A stretch of 26,482 bases of DNA from Chromera velia (Eukaryota > Sar > Chromeraceae): assembly GCA_018398765.1 (NCBI GenBank), contig JAHBMJ010005935.1, positions 1 through 26,482 of the forward strand. Direction: 5' to 3'. Below are positions 16,665 to 26,482 of the stretch, piece by piece. The translations under genes and the position numbers were made by a program. The notes under the pieces are model-generated. The model was not told the DNA's origin. It did no database searches and saw only the letters and a program-made list of their open reading frames with translations. The number at the start of each line of letters is the position of its first letter. The stretch's first letter is position 1.

Positions 16665-18820
16665 AGAGGAAAGAAGAGATGAATTGTGTCTGATGTGATT
16701 ACATGATGGACACAGAGAGAGAGGGGGAGAGAGAGGGAGCCTGCGTGTGGATGCTTGTATGAGGGAGAGACAGAGTGTGTGTCGGCATGCATTCATGATC
16801 ACACAAGGGGAGGGAGAAGGGGCCGTCGGCTCCTTTCTTTTCCCATTTCCCTCCCCCTCTTTTTCCTCTGTCCCTCGATCTGCATGTCTCTCTCTCTCTC
16901 TCTCTGTCTGAGGCCGATGGTCTACCGATCCATTTGGTCCGTTCTTCTTCCTGCACCTACCTTTACTTGTATGTGAGACCCTCTCCTTCTCTCTCTTTCT
17001 CTCTCTCTCTGTGTGTGTGTGTGTGTGTATCACATAAGGAACCTTCTTTCAGATGCATGATTCATGTTGAACGACGTTTGGTTCCTCCCTCCATGTGCGG
17101 AATGCTGATTCGATTCAATTGATTCCCTCACTCTCTGTCCTTTCCTTTCCTTCCCTTCCCTTTCCTCCGTCTTCTCTTCTCTGCTGACCCGGTCACCATT
17201 GCAATCTCTTTTTGCCAGATGTGAGGACTAGTGAAGGAGGTCACTAGACCCACATTGCGCAAACGAAGGCGCATGGTGATGGATGTGTTGATTGAAAGAC
17301 CCAGCCGAGTCGTCTACTTTCCTCATGCATGCTTTTCCTTTTCCGTCTGTCAGTCATTGGATGGAGAGATCAGGAGGTAGATGTATCAGATTGGTAACAA
17401 AGAACGAATAAAAAAGAGGAATACAGAGAGAAAAGGGCCATAAGGAGTAGCGCATGTTGCTACACAGAGAGAGGAAAGGAGAGGAACAGCGATGGAAAGG
17501 AGGGAAGACTTCAAAGAAGAGACTTCATGCAGAGACGATACTCGATCTCCATGCAAAGATTTTCAACCGAGAGGCGAAGAAAGAATGCAAACGGGAGAGC
17601 ACCAGACAGACGAAAGACGAGACTGTTTCTGGAAAGTTTCACGGGAGTAAGGGGAGGATCTGTTGATCAATCTTTCGTTTCTTTTGACGGACTCGGGTGG
17701 TTGGTTGACTGTAACCTTACCTCAACTGCGTCGTCTCTTTCAGTGTCTGTCGCTCCTCCGTATCTTGTTTTCTTTCTTTTTTCCATGGTCGCCTCGTTGG
17801 CAGCTCTTGTGTCTCAATCTTTGACACTTTCCCTACTCTCTTGTCTGTTTCTTCTCTCTCCTCATCACACAACATCGTCACCTTTCATTATGTCCTCTTT
17901 GATTTGTTTGTGCATGGATTTATTGACATCGACTTGTCAGTCAGCTGAAAGAGGCTTTTGTTCTTTGTCTACCCACTGATAGAAGGCGGTCAGTGGAAAC
18001 AAAAGAGGAGGAAGCTAGGGGAAGAGAGGCAACGAGGGATGAGGGGAAAGTACAAAAACGACAAAGAGCGTCTGAATGTCTGCCTGTCCACCTGTCAGTC
18101 TTCTTTGCCTCGGAAGGATCGACGCTCTTCATTGTTGCCTCCGTTTACTCTCCCCTGCACTGTATGCGTGCTTGTCTGTGAGTCTACTGGGGCGAGGGAG
18201 AGCAAGATGGAAGGAGCGTGGATGGAAAGAAAAAGAGAGCCGCATGCCCACCCCCCTGTGTGTACTCTAGTCGTTTCACAGTCCTTCTCTGTTAGATGTA
18301 TCAAGCAGTCAGGGGGGTCGAGCTTGGGACGTCTCGACTCGCGGGTGCATTCATTCGTTCATTCATTAATGAAAGAGAAGGAAATTGACAATCCTGTCTC
18401 GTCGCTTCCCTTCGCTCCTCTCCTCTTCTCTTCCCTTGCTTTGCATGTATACTTCGCTCTTATCGCTTCCATTCGTGGCTTTTGTCTTCTGGACTTTTGA
18501 GTTGTCTTTTGTGTTTTCCTTCAAGGCGGCCGTTCAACAATCATGCATGAGGAGTGAAAGAATCATTAGACTCCGAAAAGAGAAATGTTCTGGAAAGACA
18601 CGCCAAAGCGGAACGGAATGGTTCCCCATTCGAAAGGGAAACAAAGGCCAAAAAAAGGACGACACAGAGAGAGAGGCTAGACGAAAGACAGAAGACGGTG
18701 GGGATAGTAGAGAAAAGCACCCGCACGCAGAAGAAATAAAAGAAACACTGCAAGGCACCTCCCCTCTCTTTCTGTCTTTTTTATCCAAGCTTAGCTCCTT
18801 CTCACGTTGAATGACATTGG
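16665..18820. other. Low-complexity gene-poor stretch with purine and pyrimidine blocks
   Basis: GA-rich blocks (16710-16740, 17460-17650, 17990-18080, 18550-18740) alternate with TC-rich blocks (16840-16905, 16980-17015, 17120-17180, 17740-17870, 18390-18530). A (TG)n run is at 17012-17028. The open frames here have highly biased composition (Lys/Arg/Glu or Ser/Leu/Phe) and no family resemblance. An acceptor-like TTTTTGCCAG ends at 17218 and could begin a noncoding 3' exon. I support no gene. Confidence 0.45.
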
Positions 18821-19094
18821 GTGATTGGACAGTCCACGCGATTCTTCTCTTTTCCGCCCTCGCTCCTCAAAGCATGTGATCCTGTCTCTGTCAGCAGATA
18901 CAGGAAGAGTAAGTGGGTGAGTGAGGAAAATGCCCACTTTCGTACGACAAGAGAGTGGTGATTGGACAGTCCACGCGATTCTTCTCTTTTCCGCCCTCGC
19001 TCCTCAAAGCATGTGATCCTGTCTCTGTCAGCAGATACAGGAAGAGTAAGTGGGTGAGTGAGGAAAATGCCCACTTTCGTACGACAAGAGAGTG
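18821..19094. repeat. Perfect tandem duplication of a 137-bp unit
   Basis: The unit 18821-18957, beginning GTGATTGGACAGTCCACGCG and ending GACAAGAGAGTG, is followed at once by a second copy at 18958-19094. I find no mismatch between the copies. No open frame of interest is preserved across them. Perfect identity points to a recent event or an assembly duplication. Confidence 0.93.
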
Positions 19095-20679
19095 TGGAGA
19101 ATGTGATCATTCGAAAAGAAGACCGGAAGGCTTTTTTCAAACTGAAGTGATTTGTCAGGCAAAAATGAAGAAAACAAAAGCGCAGAGACAATGAAAGCGG
19201 GCCAGAGGGCGAGGAGAGAACAGAAGAAACGAAAAACGGGAAGTGAGGCACATCAATTGAAAAGCAAGAGGCGAAAGGTCTCCTTGAAAAGCAATGAGGG
19301 AAAGCAGAAATGAAAGTGTCTTCGAATTAGTGATCGAAGAAAGAAATGAGAGGAAAGAACGGATGCGAATCGAGAGGGGGAGGAAGCGATCGACGCACGC
19401 GATCCCTTTCCCTGTTTTGCTCCTCTCTTCTCTTCTCAAAAGGTGTTTTTGTCTCAGTCTGCATGTGTAAGAATGAGTGAGTATGTTGATGGACACACAA
19501 GCAGAGGAAAAAGAAGGAACGAAGGCGGTGATGTTGGGACGTCTGTCGAATGAGGGAGAGTCGTGATGATGTGAGCCTTTGAAAGGACAGGAATGAAGGA
19601 ACAAAGAACCCGAAGAAAGAAATGAAACTTTCATTGTGATCATTCGGCAAGTCTGTCCATTTTTTACAGCAACCCCCATCCAATCTTTTTGTTACAGTGG
19701 GGAAATAAATGAGCGAGACCGTTCTGTGCAGAAGAAAAAAAAAACCAACAGCATTTTATGTGCTGCACTGGCTTTCGTCTCTGTCGCGTGCCCCTGTTCG
19801 CTTTTGTGTCTCGTTTCGCATTTGAGTGCCAGGCACAGTTACCGGACCTTTTGTTTCGCCTTTTTGTTTTCGCCCCGAGAATCTAGAGGTACAGATTCGA
19901 AGTCAGCGTCTTTGGTGGTTTTTGTTCCGTTTCTTTGACGGTCCATGGCTGCATGCATGTGGGGTGGTTACACAGAACAAAGGTTTGAAGGACACGGAAA
20001 CTCTTCCTGACAACAAACACTTTGGAGGTCGTGTGCCCTTTCTTTGTTGCTGGTGTGAGAATGGAGATTTGCTTTTTTCTCTTCTCGCCGCTTTCGTTCC
20101 TTCTTTTCCGTTTATCTTTTCTGAACTGTCTTCTCTGGAATGTCTGCAACTTTGGTGGTTTTTGTTTTGTTATGTTGTTTTGGTCTGTGGTTGATGATCA
20201 AAAAGTGTCAGGAGAAAAAAGTTTCTGTTGCTTTTATTTGAAAGTCTTCGCAGGCCTGCATGCGCGTGTTTGCGTGTTCGTCGATCTTTTTTTTTTGCTC
20301 CTCCAAGTCGTGTGCTTGGTTGGTCCTTCGATGTGCGCACCTGTAAGGTCGACCGTTCTGTCTGCACGATTGGGCTTTCGGTCGTTCTTTCTGTCTGTTC
20401 GCTCGTTGTGTCTCAACATCGAGCGGGAGTTTCTCTGATGGAGGAACGGCTGGAAGGATAAAAGTGAAATGGAGGGAGGGGTGTGGAAATCTTGTTTCTC
20501 AGGGCGGTGTGTGAGAAAGACCAAAATAAAGAAATGAAAGAAAATTCTCCCGTCGTGCAGCCACAAAAGAGGATCTTTTTCGCTCCTTTTTTCAAAATTT
20601 CGTTTTTCGATTCTGTCTATTAATATTTGCTTTGAATAAAGTCCTGTATAGCCGCCTGCAGGACTGAGTTGTTCTGTGC
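19095..20679. other. Gene-poor stretch, purine-rich then T-rich
   Basis: Purine-rich plus-strand sequence (19095-19400) is followed by T- and TTTC-rich sequence to about 20450. TTTGGTGGTTTTTGTT occurs twice (near 19910 and 20153). A TGCATGCA octamer is at 19950-19957. Long open frames on both strands translate to low-complexity products and are not supported as genes. Confidence 0.4.
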
Positions 20680-20889
20680 TCATGCTGACGACAACTTCAT
20701 GTAAAGTTCATCAGCCATGTCGTGCAGCCCTTTGGCTGATATTAATACTGAAGAAACATCGTCAAAGCGCGTGTCGAGGGGGCGGTGGGGGGGCATTCTC
20801 CGTTTGCCAGCAGCTGCCGATGCATCACGGCGTGGGTCGAGGCAACGAAAAGCAAAGGCTGTGCAGACTGTTGGTTTCTTAATTGGCAT
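20680..20889 (-). CDS. Possible small protein or 3'-terminal exon, unrecognised
   Basis: A 69-codon frame runs from ATG 20889 to TGA at 20680. Its C-terminal half (DTRFDDVSSVLISAKGLHDM then ADELYMKLSSA) reads like a normal amphipathic helix rather than low-complexity sequence, which is why it is listed. The first half is basic. TGCACAG near 20859 on the minus strand could be a splice acceptor, making this a terminal exon of a longer gene, but I could not find the preceding exon. A plus-strand frame of similar length overlaps it (20717-20929) and looks less like protein. No function is suggested. Confidence 0.3.
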   Translation of the reverse strand: MPIKKPTVCTAFAFRCLDPRRDASAAAGKRRMPPHRPLDTRFDDVSSVLISAKGLHDMADELYMKLSSA

Positions 20890-22027
20890 TCTCTTTCATT
20901 TGGACATTTGCCGTTTGGTTGGAGTGTGAATTGATTCCACAAGCTGTAGCGTCATGCCAGTGTCATATAAGCATGCAGGCGGAATGCCCAAGAGGCAGTT
21001 GTTTGAATGAAGCTAGAGTAAGCAAGAGAACGGCACTCGAATGCAAGCACGTCTGGGGCCTTCGTTTGGTCGGGCATGCACTTAGAGAAGAAAAGCATCT
21101 AAGGCGACCACTTGTTCTGTTCTAGCTTTCCTCTAATGCTTCAAAGTCCCATTGCTCTTTTGAATGGGACGGTTGTGCATGTGCATCCGCCAGAAAGGCG
21201 CGGCTTTGAAAAGAATCTAAGCAGTGCTGTTTGTCAGTAGGTCTGTGAGGTCAAGCACAGGGTCATCCACTGTAGTGCATGCATGTGGCAGCGAGGTTCT
21301 GGGAGATGCAATGATGCATGGCCAGTGATGTGCGTCTTCCGTGTAACGTATCACGGTGTTTGTCGTCGTGATACAAAGTACATACAGCCGCAACTGAGTT
21401 GTTCCGACCTAGGTTCCGATCGACCCGTTCTTTTTCCGGAGTCTGCAATCCCAGATTCCCATGCAGTGTGTTCCCATGACGATTCATGCCATTTCTATCT
21501 TTAACTTTGAACGTCTTTTGTCTACCCTGCAAAACTGATCGAGTGAATTTACAAATGAATTTAAGTATCATGAATTTTCGTGATTTTAAGCACTAGCAGT
21601 GACTGTAGAACTTTGTATGAATTTAAGTGAATTCATAATTAACCTAGTAATTGATTGATTGATTAACTATAATAACATATATTATAAATCCTGTTTGATT
21701 CTAGGTTTGATTGGTATAGTATATCCTGCTCAGCGCTATAGGCTCAGCCCAGGGCTCAACGGCTTTAACTGCCTCAATTCATCATCATCATATGCCATGG
21801 TTGTCTCAGACTGCCTAGACCAGTGGTCTAGCCTTCGAGGCTTCCAACGTTCAGCAAGAGACAAGCTCGGCAGCCCTCCCCCAAAGGAGAAAACACATGC
21901 AAAAACATGATAAATGACCCCCAGTGGCTCAAAAGGGGCTTCTCCTGAACTATGAGAAAAGGTTGGCTTTGAACGCTGGTCTGTAGGATTAAAAGGTGAC
22001 CGGGGGGAGCCAAGCTACTATATATAC
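20890..22027. other. Gene-free stretch with AT-rich and CATCATCAT-containing repeat-like DNA
   Basis: No gene is supported. Positions 21540-21720 are AT-rich with repeated GAATTTAAGT-like motifs. A CATCATCATCAT run at about 21780, followed by some 240 bases of balanced composition, recalls the similar run near 7187 and may mark members of one dispersed repeat class. A TGCATGCA octamer is at 21276-21283. Confidence 0.4.
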
Positions 22028-22425
22028 CTAGGCGACGCACAGTGGTAAAAAAAAAAAAAATCTGAAAACGTCTATTCTTTTTTTTTTATTTATTTAAAAT
22101 TTTATTGTATATATAAAAAAAATAAAGGTTAAATGACTAGCTTCAACTAGAGTTTGAATCATATCTAGGATCCCAGTTTCACTTTTAGCTAGGCAACGCA
22201 CAGTGGTAAAAAAAAAAAAAATAGACATGTCGAGATTTTTTTTTTTTTTTTTTTCAGTCTGGTGGTTAAAGGTCCAAGCAAACTTAGCAAAGGTAGGTTT
22301 TGTAGTTAGATATGTTTGTGTTATATGTTTAGCACTTCCAATAAAATAATAAAAAAGAAAAATAAAAAAGATTAGGCTTCTCGAGATTTTTTTTTTCTTT
22401 TTTTTTATCACTGTGCGTCGCCTAG
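22028..22425. mobile_element. 398-bp non-autonomous element with 17-bp terminal inverted repeats
   Basis: CTAGGCGACGCACAGTG at 22028-22044 has its exact reverse complement at 22409-22425. A third copy, with one change (CTAGGCAACGCACAGTG), lies inside in the left orientation at 22189-22205. Each copy is followed inward by a run of A, or preceded by T on the right, for about 13-20 bases. The interior is AT-rich with no transposase. No convincing target-site duplication is visible. The internal copy suggests nesting or partial internal duplication. Confidence 0.65.
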
Positions 22426-22779
22426 TCTGGGGGCCAGGTCTTTGCATGTGCATGCATATGCTATAGTGTGAATGCGAAACCCATGCATGTGTTAAGGCCT
22501 ACTTAGAGGGGTTGGCGCTAGTAAGTGCTTGCAGAGGTTCAAGGGTCTTCAGGGCTTGATGTCGCTGGAGCGATTCAGGTCGATCCTTAGTGACAGACTC
22601 GATCGATGTCAGGAGCATGGAGCTTTCTTGCGATTCAGTGATCAATCTGATTTCATAGTAGTCTTCCAGAAAGTCTTTCAGAAGTCTTTCATGTGATTTC
22701 GATCGAAATGCGACAGGCCAAAATCTGTATAGTACAGGATGTTAACGTCCCGTCTCTTTTCTTGTTGATCCTTAAAAAG

Positions 22780-22851
22780 GCAGGTAGCGAGGATTGAACC
22801 TATGATCTTCTGTTTGTTAATGTTGTATATTAACCACTAGGTCATGAACGT
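22780..22851 (-). repeat. tRNA-like SINE head with polymerase III A and B boxes
   Basis: Read on the minus strand, a 72-base tRNA-sized segment contains TGACCTAGTGG, fitting the A-box pattern TRRYNNARYGG, and GGTTCAATCC, fitting the B-box, about 30 bases apart. The acceptor ends (CGTTCAT and CTACCTG) do not pair, and the anticodon and T stems are poor, so it is not a working tRNA gene. This is typical of a tRNA-derived SINE or a decayed tRNA pseudogene. The 3' body of the element could not be delimited. Confidence 0.5.
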
Positions 22852-23135
22852 AAGCGACACACACCATTCTCTTTTGCTTAGCACTATTTTTGATTAAGTC
22901 AATTTATTTAATTCTCATTTTCTTTCTAGTCACGCTTTGATAACGTATAGCAGTTTCACAAAGAACCTAGAACGAACTAGAGAAAGAAGCTTAACTATAT
23001 ACATAATATGTTCTTCAATAACTCTAGCAATGACTGAATCTACATTTAATGTCTATATATAGTTCACTATATTCTGGTTAGGTCTGGCCCAGTGTTGTTT
23101 AGTGGGTTCTGGTGCTCACTGCTCAGTTTACTATT
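22852..23135. other. AT-rich gene-free spacer
   Basis: AT-rich sequence without open frames separates the tRNA-like element from the GC hairpin cluster. Nothing else is visible. Confidence 0.4.
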
Positions 23136-23180
23136 CCGCCTTAAAAGGCGGTGGACGGCTGCTCTCAGCCGCCGAGGCGG
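23136..23180. other. Cluster of three adjoining GC-rich hairpins
   Basis: CCGCCTTAAAAGGCGG (23136-23151), CGGCTGCTCTCAGCCG (23156-23171) and CCGCCGAGGCGG (23169-23180) are each self-complementary. The last two overlap, so the first CCGCC could also pair with the last GGCGG. The cluster sits at an abrupt change from AT-rich to balanced DNA. It may be the end of a mobile element or a structured RNA, but no known RNA family is recognised. Confidence 0.55.
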
Positions 23181-25189
23181 GAGCGCTTTCTTTTGGGTTA
23201 CAACAACATTCAAATCTAGATTCAAATGAAGTCCAAGTCTGTGAGCTCTCTACAGGTAGACAGCCATCGCTCGCTCACTTCATCGGCCGGTCAAGACTGC
23301 ATGCTTCCTTCTTGGTCATATGCGTAATAATGAATGGATCAATGCATGCAGGGGCCTTCAATGACAAAAGCCTCTTCAAGTTTGGACTGCCACGTAACGT
23401 GAGCTGCCATCGTTACATACGTACTTTGTGCTATGAGGAAGAAAGATGCGGCAGGAAAGAACGAGAGCGGGCGGCAACAGCCAAGCTCGTCTGGCTGATG
23501 ATACAGACGCGGTCTGCATGCATCAGGACCTCAAAGACAAGCCAAACTGTTGCGTGGCAAAGTCTCCTTCCTTCCTGACCAACGTCTTCATCCCTCCATG
23601 AAGGGGAAAAAATCTACCGGCCGATGAAAAGAACTTACAGAAAGGAGCGATGGGAACTTACCCGTATGCTCTCTCAGAGCTGGTTGGGGCGTGTAGAAAA
23701 GAAAGAGGTGCAATGGTCATCATGGCTGGCGGATCCTTTTCTTTGCTGACACGGCAAGCGTGCGGTCAGACAGATATATAGATCAACAGAACAGAGTGAA
23801 GCTAGAAAGACTCGTAACAGCATCTTGTTTTTCCAGCTCTTCATTTCCTTTCAAAAGAATCACACTGGACTGACTGTCGTGAAACGGCGACGGGACAACG
23901 AAAGAAAGCCAGTGCGATACTGTAAGGCAGGGAAAAAAGCCCACACCAGCACGAGGCCGTGAAGGGTTTGTTTAAATTTGATTGATTGATGGAGTCAATC
24001 ATCAGCAAGAATTCGGCCACAAAGACCGGAAAGAAAATTCAGAAAAGAATGACAGACACCCGAAGGCTTCTGTCCTTCCTTCAGCTTTACAAGCCTGCGC
24101 ACTCACTTCATGACTCACTCACTCTGCAGCTCCAGCTTTTCAATAAGTCAGACAACCGAAGCGCCGGCCTTCGTCCGGAGACCGCCCAAACAGACAAACA
24201 GAACGAAAACAGAAAAGATACAGAAAGAATAAGGATAGAAAGAGCGGACAGCGACGATGACCAAAGCGCATCTCAGCAACAGTCACTCAAGACTTCCTTC
24301 ATCGATGTGTATACACACAGATGCACGAAAACGCAGCGACAGAATACGTAAATAATAGATGGACAGTACACACGAACACAATACGCACACACATGAAACA
24401 CTGCACAACACGAACTTGCAACACGCAACACATGCATGAATCTACTAAGACATCCAATGATCCTGTCCTCTTTTGGTTTATTTCCCTCGTACCGCACCAG
24501 CTGGTCACAACATCGTACGAAAAACTGCACGATCACAGGTCATTGTCGCAAGAAAAACACATGAACGAATGAAGAAAATACAGACAGACATATCATGAGA
24601 CGGGAGCCACCGACAAGCGTGTCAGGCTGCTCACGTTTTCATGTAACCCAATTGGAGATATGGATGAATGAGGAATGAATTCTGTCGGTCATTGTTTTTG
24701 TTGGCCTACTGAGGAGTCAATCAAAAGAGAAAGAAACAGAGAGAAAGAGAGGCATCCCCCCAAAGCTCCCGGACAGAGAATTCGGAGGAAAGAAAGAAAA
24801 AGGAAGGAAGAAGGGAAAATAGAAGAAAGAAGACTTCCGTCCGTCCGTCTGTCCAGACCTTCACTCACTCCTTCCCTCCCTCCCTCTCGCAGTCCCTCAA
24901 CCAATAAACGCACGCCTCTGTGACAGAAGCGAAGACGAAGCAGCGCAGCCATGAACGAAAAGAAGCGGACGGTCCTTTTCACAATGCATATTAACTCGCT
25001 CTCGTTCCTTCTTTCGCGTGCGATCTCTCTCTGTGATCTCTTCACACAGGCAGGCAGGCAGGCAGCGGCCAAAAAAGCGCCAATTGGTAGAGAGGTCTAC
25101 CTTCCCTTAAATTAACAACCTCATCGGTGGCGCTGCCTTTACCCCCCCCCCTCTCTTACTGTCCCACTCATCCCTCCCTTCCTTCCAAC
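23181..25189. other. Gene-poor stretch with microsatellite-like blocks
   Basis: TGCATGCA octamers are at 23343-23350 and 23515-23522. A frame from ATG 23989 to 24351 (120 codons; Gln/Lys/Arg/Ser-rich, polar) is open but has no recognisable features. GA-rich sequence (24720-24840) passes into TC-rich sequence with (CCGT)n at about 24838-24850, and (GGCA)n lies at 25050-25066. No gene is supported, although the downstream part of the minus-strand zinc-finger gene may extend below 25190. Confidence 0.35.
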
Positions 25190-26231
25190 TCAGTGACGAC
25201 AAGTCTCCTCTCCTGCCTCCGGTCCCTTCTCAAGCTTCGCTGCGACGAGGCCGAGGAGGCGCTTCATCGAAATCTCGCCTCCCACACGGCGACTCCCCTC
25301 ACCACAGGCTGACACCGTGGTCAGTCCCGCCTGCGCTCTGGTGCTGCCCCCCTCTCTGTGGGTGTGGGTGTGTCCCCACCTCCCTGTACCCCTGCCGTTG
25401 GGCCCTCCAGGGCTCGGACCGTGAGGGTGCGGAGCCTGCACGGGCAGCTGCAGATACTGCTGCTGCGACTGGGGACTCAGGGGTGCACCTGCGGCGGTGT
25501 GTTGGATGTTGGGCATGGAGCTCTTGCGGCTCTCTGGGGCGGTGGAGCACATCGAGACCCCGTGGTACTGGTGCATCTGGTGGATTGCCACTGGGGTCTT
25601 CGCTCCCGAGGCAGAGACGTAGGGAGAAGCAGAGGGCGATCTCATGGCAACCCCCTGTTTCATGTGGAATCCCTGGTTCTTCTGAAGGGGAGAAAACCCA
25701 CCGTACTCAGAGTGAGCAGCTGCAGGGGGAAGGGGCAGGGGAGAGAGGCAGCCGGGAGTGAAATCGTGGTCGGGGCAGGAGAACACGGGGCTGTGGGGCG
25801 CGCCCTCTCTGCGGGGTTTGAGCAGAAGGTGTCGGGGGTTCTTCTTGCCCTTGGTCATGGGCAGGGGCTTGCAGTAGTGGCAGTGCGTGCCTGCAGAAAG
25901 GGAACAAAGAAATGACAGTGCAAGAGTCGTGAACAGAAGGAACGCTGGAGTACGAAGGGGAGGATGCATGTGTTGACGCCCGGCAGTGGACCACGGGGGA
26001 ACTCGAAACACAAAATCTGAATCCCAAAGAGAGAACGGCTGGAACTTAGGCTCAGGAAGGGCAGAAAGGGAGAAAGAGACACAGAGATTGGAGCCCAGGG
26101 AGTAGACCAGCGGCAGGGAGTCCAGACAGAACGATTCGACCCTTCACAGTCATGCTATGCAAACAAACAAAAAAAGTTCAGAGACTTACAGAGCCAGCCC
26201 TTGCGGCATCCTTTGTTGGTGTGGAACCAGT
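25190..26231 (-). CDS. 3' part of a CCCH-like zinc-finger gene (alveolate-type)
   Basis: Two exons are seen on the minus strand. The first (26231-26190, 42 bases) follows TCTTGTGCGCAG and ends at a GTAAGT donor. The second starts at 25890 after CCCTTTCTGCAG and stays open to a TGA at 25190. They join in phase and create a finger with WFHTNKGCRKGWLC in exon one and THCHYC in exon two, then a basic KPLPMTKGKKNPRH stretch. Cys and His spacing fits a CCCH-like zinc knuckle of the type alveolates often carry, usually linked to RNA binding. The rest is Pro/Ser/Gln/Gly-rich and disordered. Upstream exons lie beyond the window or in 26232-26482, where none is clear. A GTGAGG donor near 25297 could end the second exon earlier, so the last 36 residues are uncertain. 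Confidence 0.55.
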
Positions 26232-26482
26232 CTGCGCACAAGAGACACACAACCAACGGGTCCATCAGAAGCAAGTCCTTCGACGCAGAGAGGCATAAGA
26301 GCCAAAGAGGAAGGCGGTGGAAGAATGACACTCAGAGAATGGAGGGAAGGAACGACAGAGAATAAACGACGGAAACGAAAACCAGAGAGAGTCCCATCAA
26401 ACGCTTATCTGCTCTTGGACCCTCTCGTTCTATCGCCTGCCGACAAACAGCAAAACATTTGAGAAATCGAGAGGTAAATGAC

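Noticed and set aside
18385..18810. 141-codon frame with a Lys/Glu-rich end after a CTTCAAG acceptor-like site
   Set aside because: It lies in alternating purine and pyrimidine blocks, and both strands are open with similar bias, so coding is not supported.
22780..22851. A functional tRNA gene
   Set aside because: A and B boxes fit, but the acceptor stem does not pair and the other stems are weak; a SINE head or pseudogene fits better.
23989..24351. 120-codon polar open frame
   Set aside because: Composition is biased to Gln, Lys, Arg and Ser with no motif or splice support; it may be chance.
1..26482. CRISPR array, prokaryotic operon, prophage or defence system
   Set aside because: No regularly spaced repeats with unique spacers and no polycistronic gene runs are present, and introns show that this is eukaryotic nuclear DNA.

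Overview
The window is nuclear DNA from a eukaryote with introns, not from a prokaryote or organelle. Coding pieces are interrupted by GT-AG introns with pyrimidine-rich acceptors, genes lie on both strands, and microsatellites and inverted-repeat elements fill much of the space. An alveolate is suggested, with a chromerid alga such as Chromera velia as my best guess. The clues are a CCCH-like zinc-finger exon of a form I associate with alveolates, at least 12 exact TGCATGCA octamers (a known apicomplexan promoter motif), and plain GT-AG splicing. The organism is inferred and no single feature proves it.

Layout, left to right. Positions 1-122 are microsatellite. A RING-finger membrane protein (minus, 599-1072) and an F-box/kelch protein (plus, 2124-3311) diverge from a 1.05 kb spacer holding two TGCATGCA sites and a GTTGC-rich array. 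A probable multi-exon gene for a small helical protein runs from about 4290 to 5905. A TC-rich tract (6070-6340) and an AT-rich gene-free block (6940-8600) follow. A single-exon ubiquitin-like/ankyrin protein is on the minus strand (8654-10561). An orphan exon (10897-11004) precedes a secreted coiled-coil protein (11942-12610) that has a leader intron. Positions 13266-13865 are a foldback element, and AT-rich DNA extends to about 15080. A three-exon gene for a 180-residue acidic/proline-rich protein (15518-16664) has an assembly gap in its second intron. From 16665 to 25189 little is coding: low-complexity DNA, a perfect 137-bp tandem duplication, a 398-bp terminal-inverted-repeat element, a tRNA-like SINE head and a cluster of GC hairpins. 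The right end holds the 3' part of a CCCH-like zinc-finger gene on the minus strand (25190-26231).

Three of the confident genes (RING, F-box/kelch, ubiquitin-like/ankyrin) have ubiquitin-system domains, are single-exon and lie within 10 kb, while most other gene models here have introns. No operon-like organisation or defence system is visible. The most unusual items are the foldback element and its 16-base terminal match to the tRNA-like repeat, the TGCATGCA enrichment, the perfect 137-bp duplication, and the ubiquitin-domain gene cluster.
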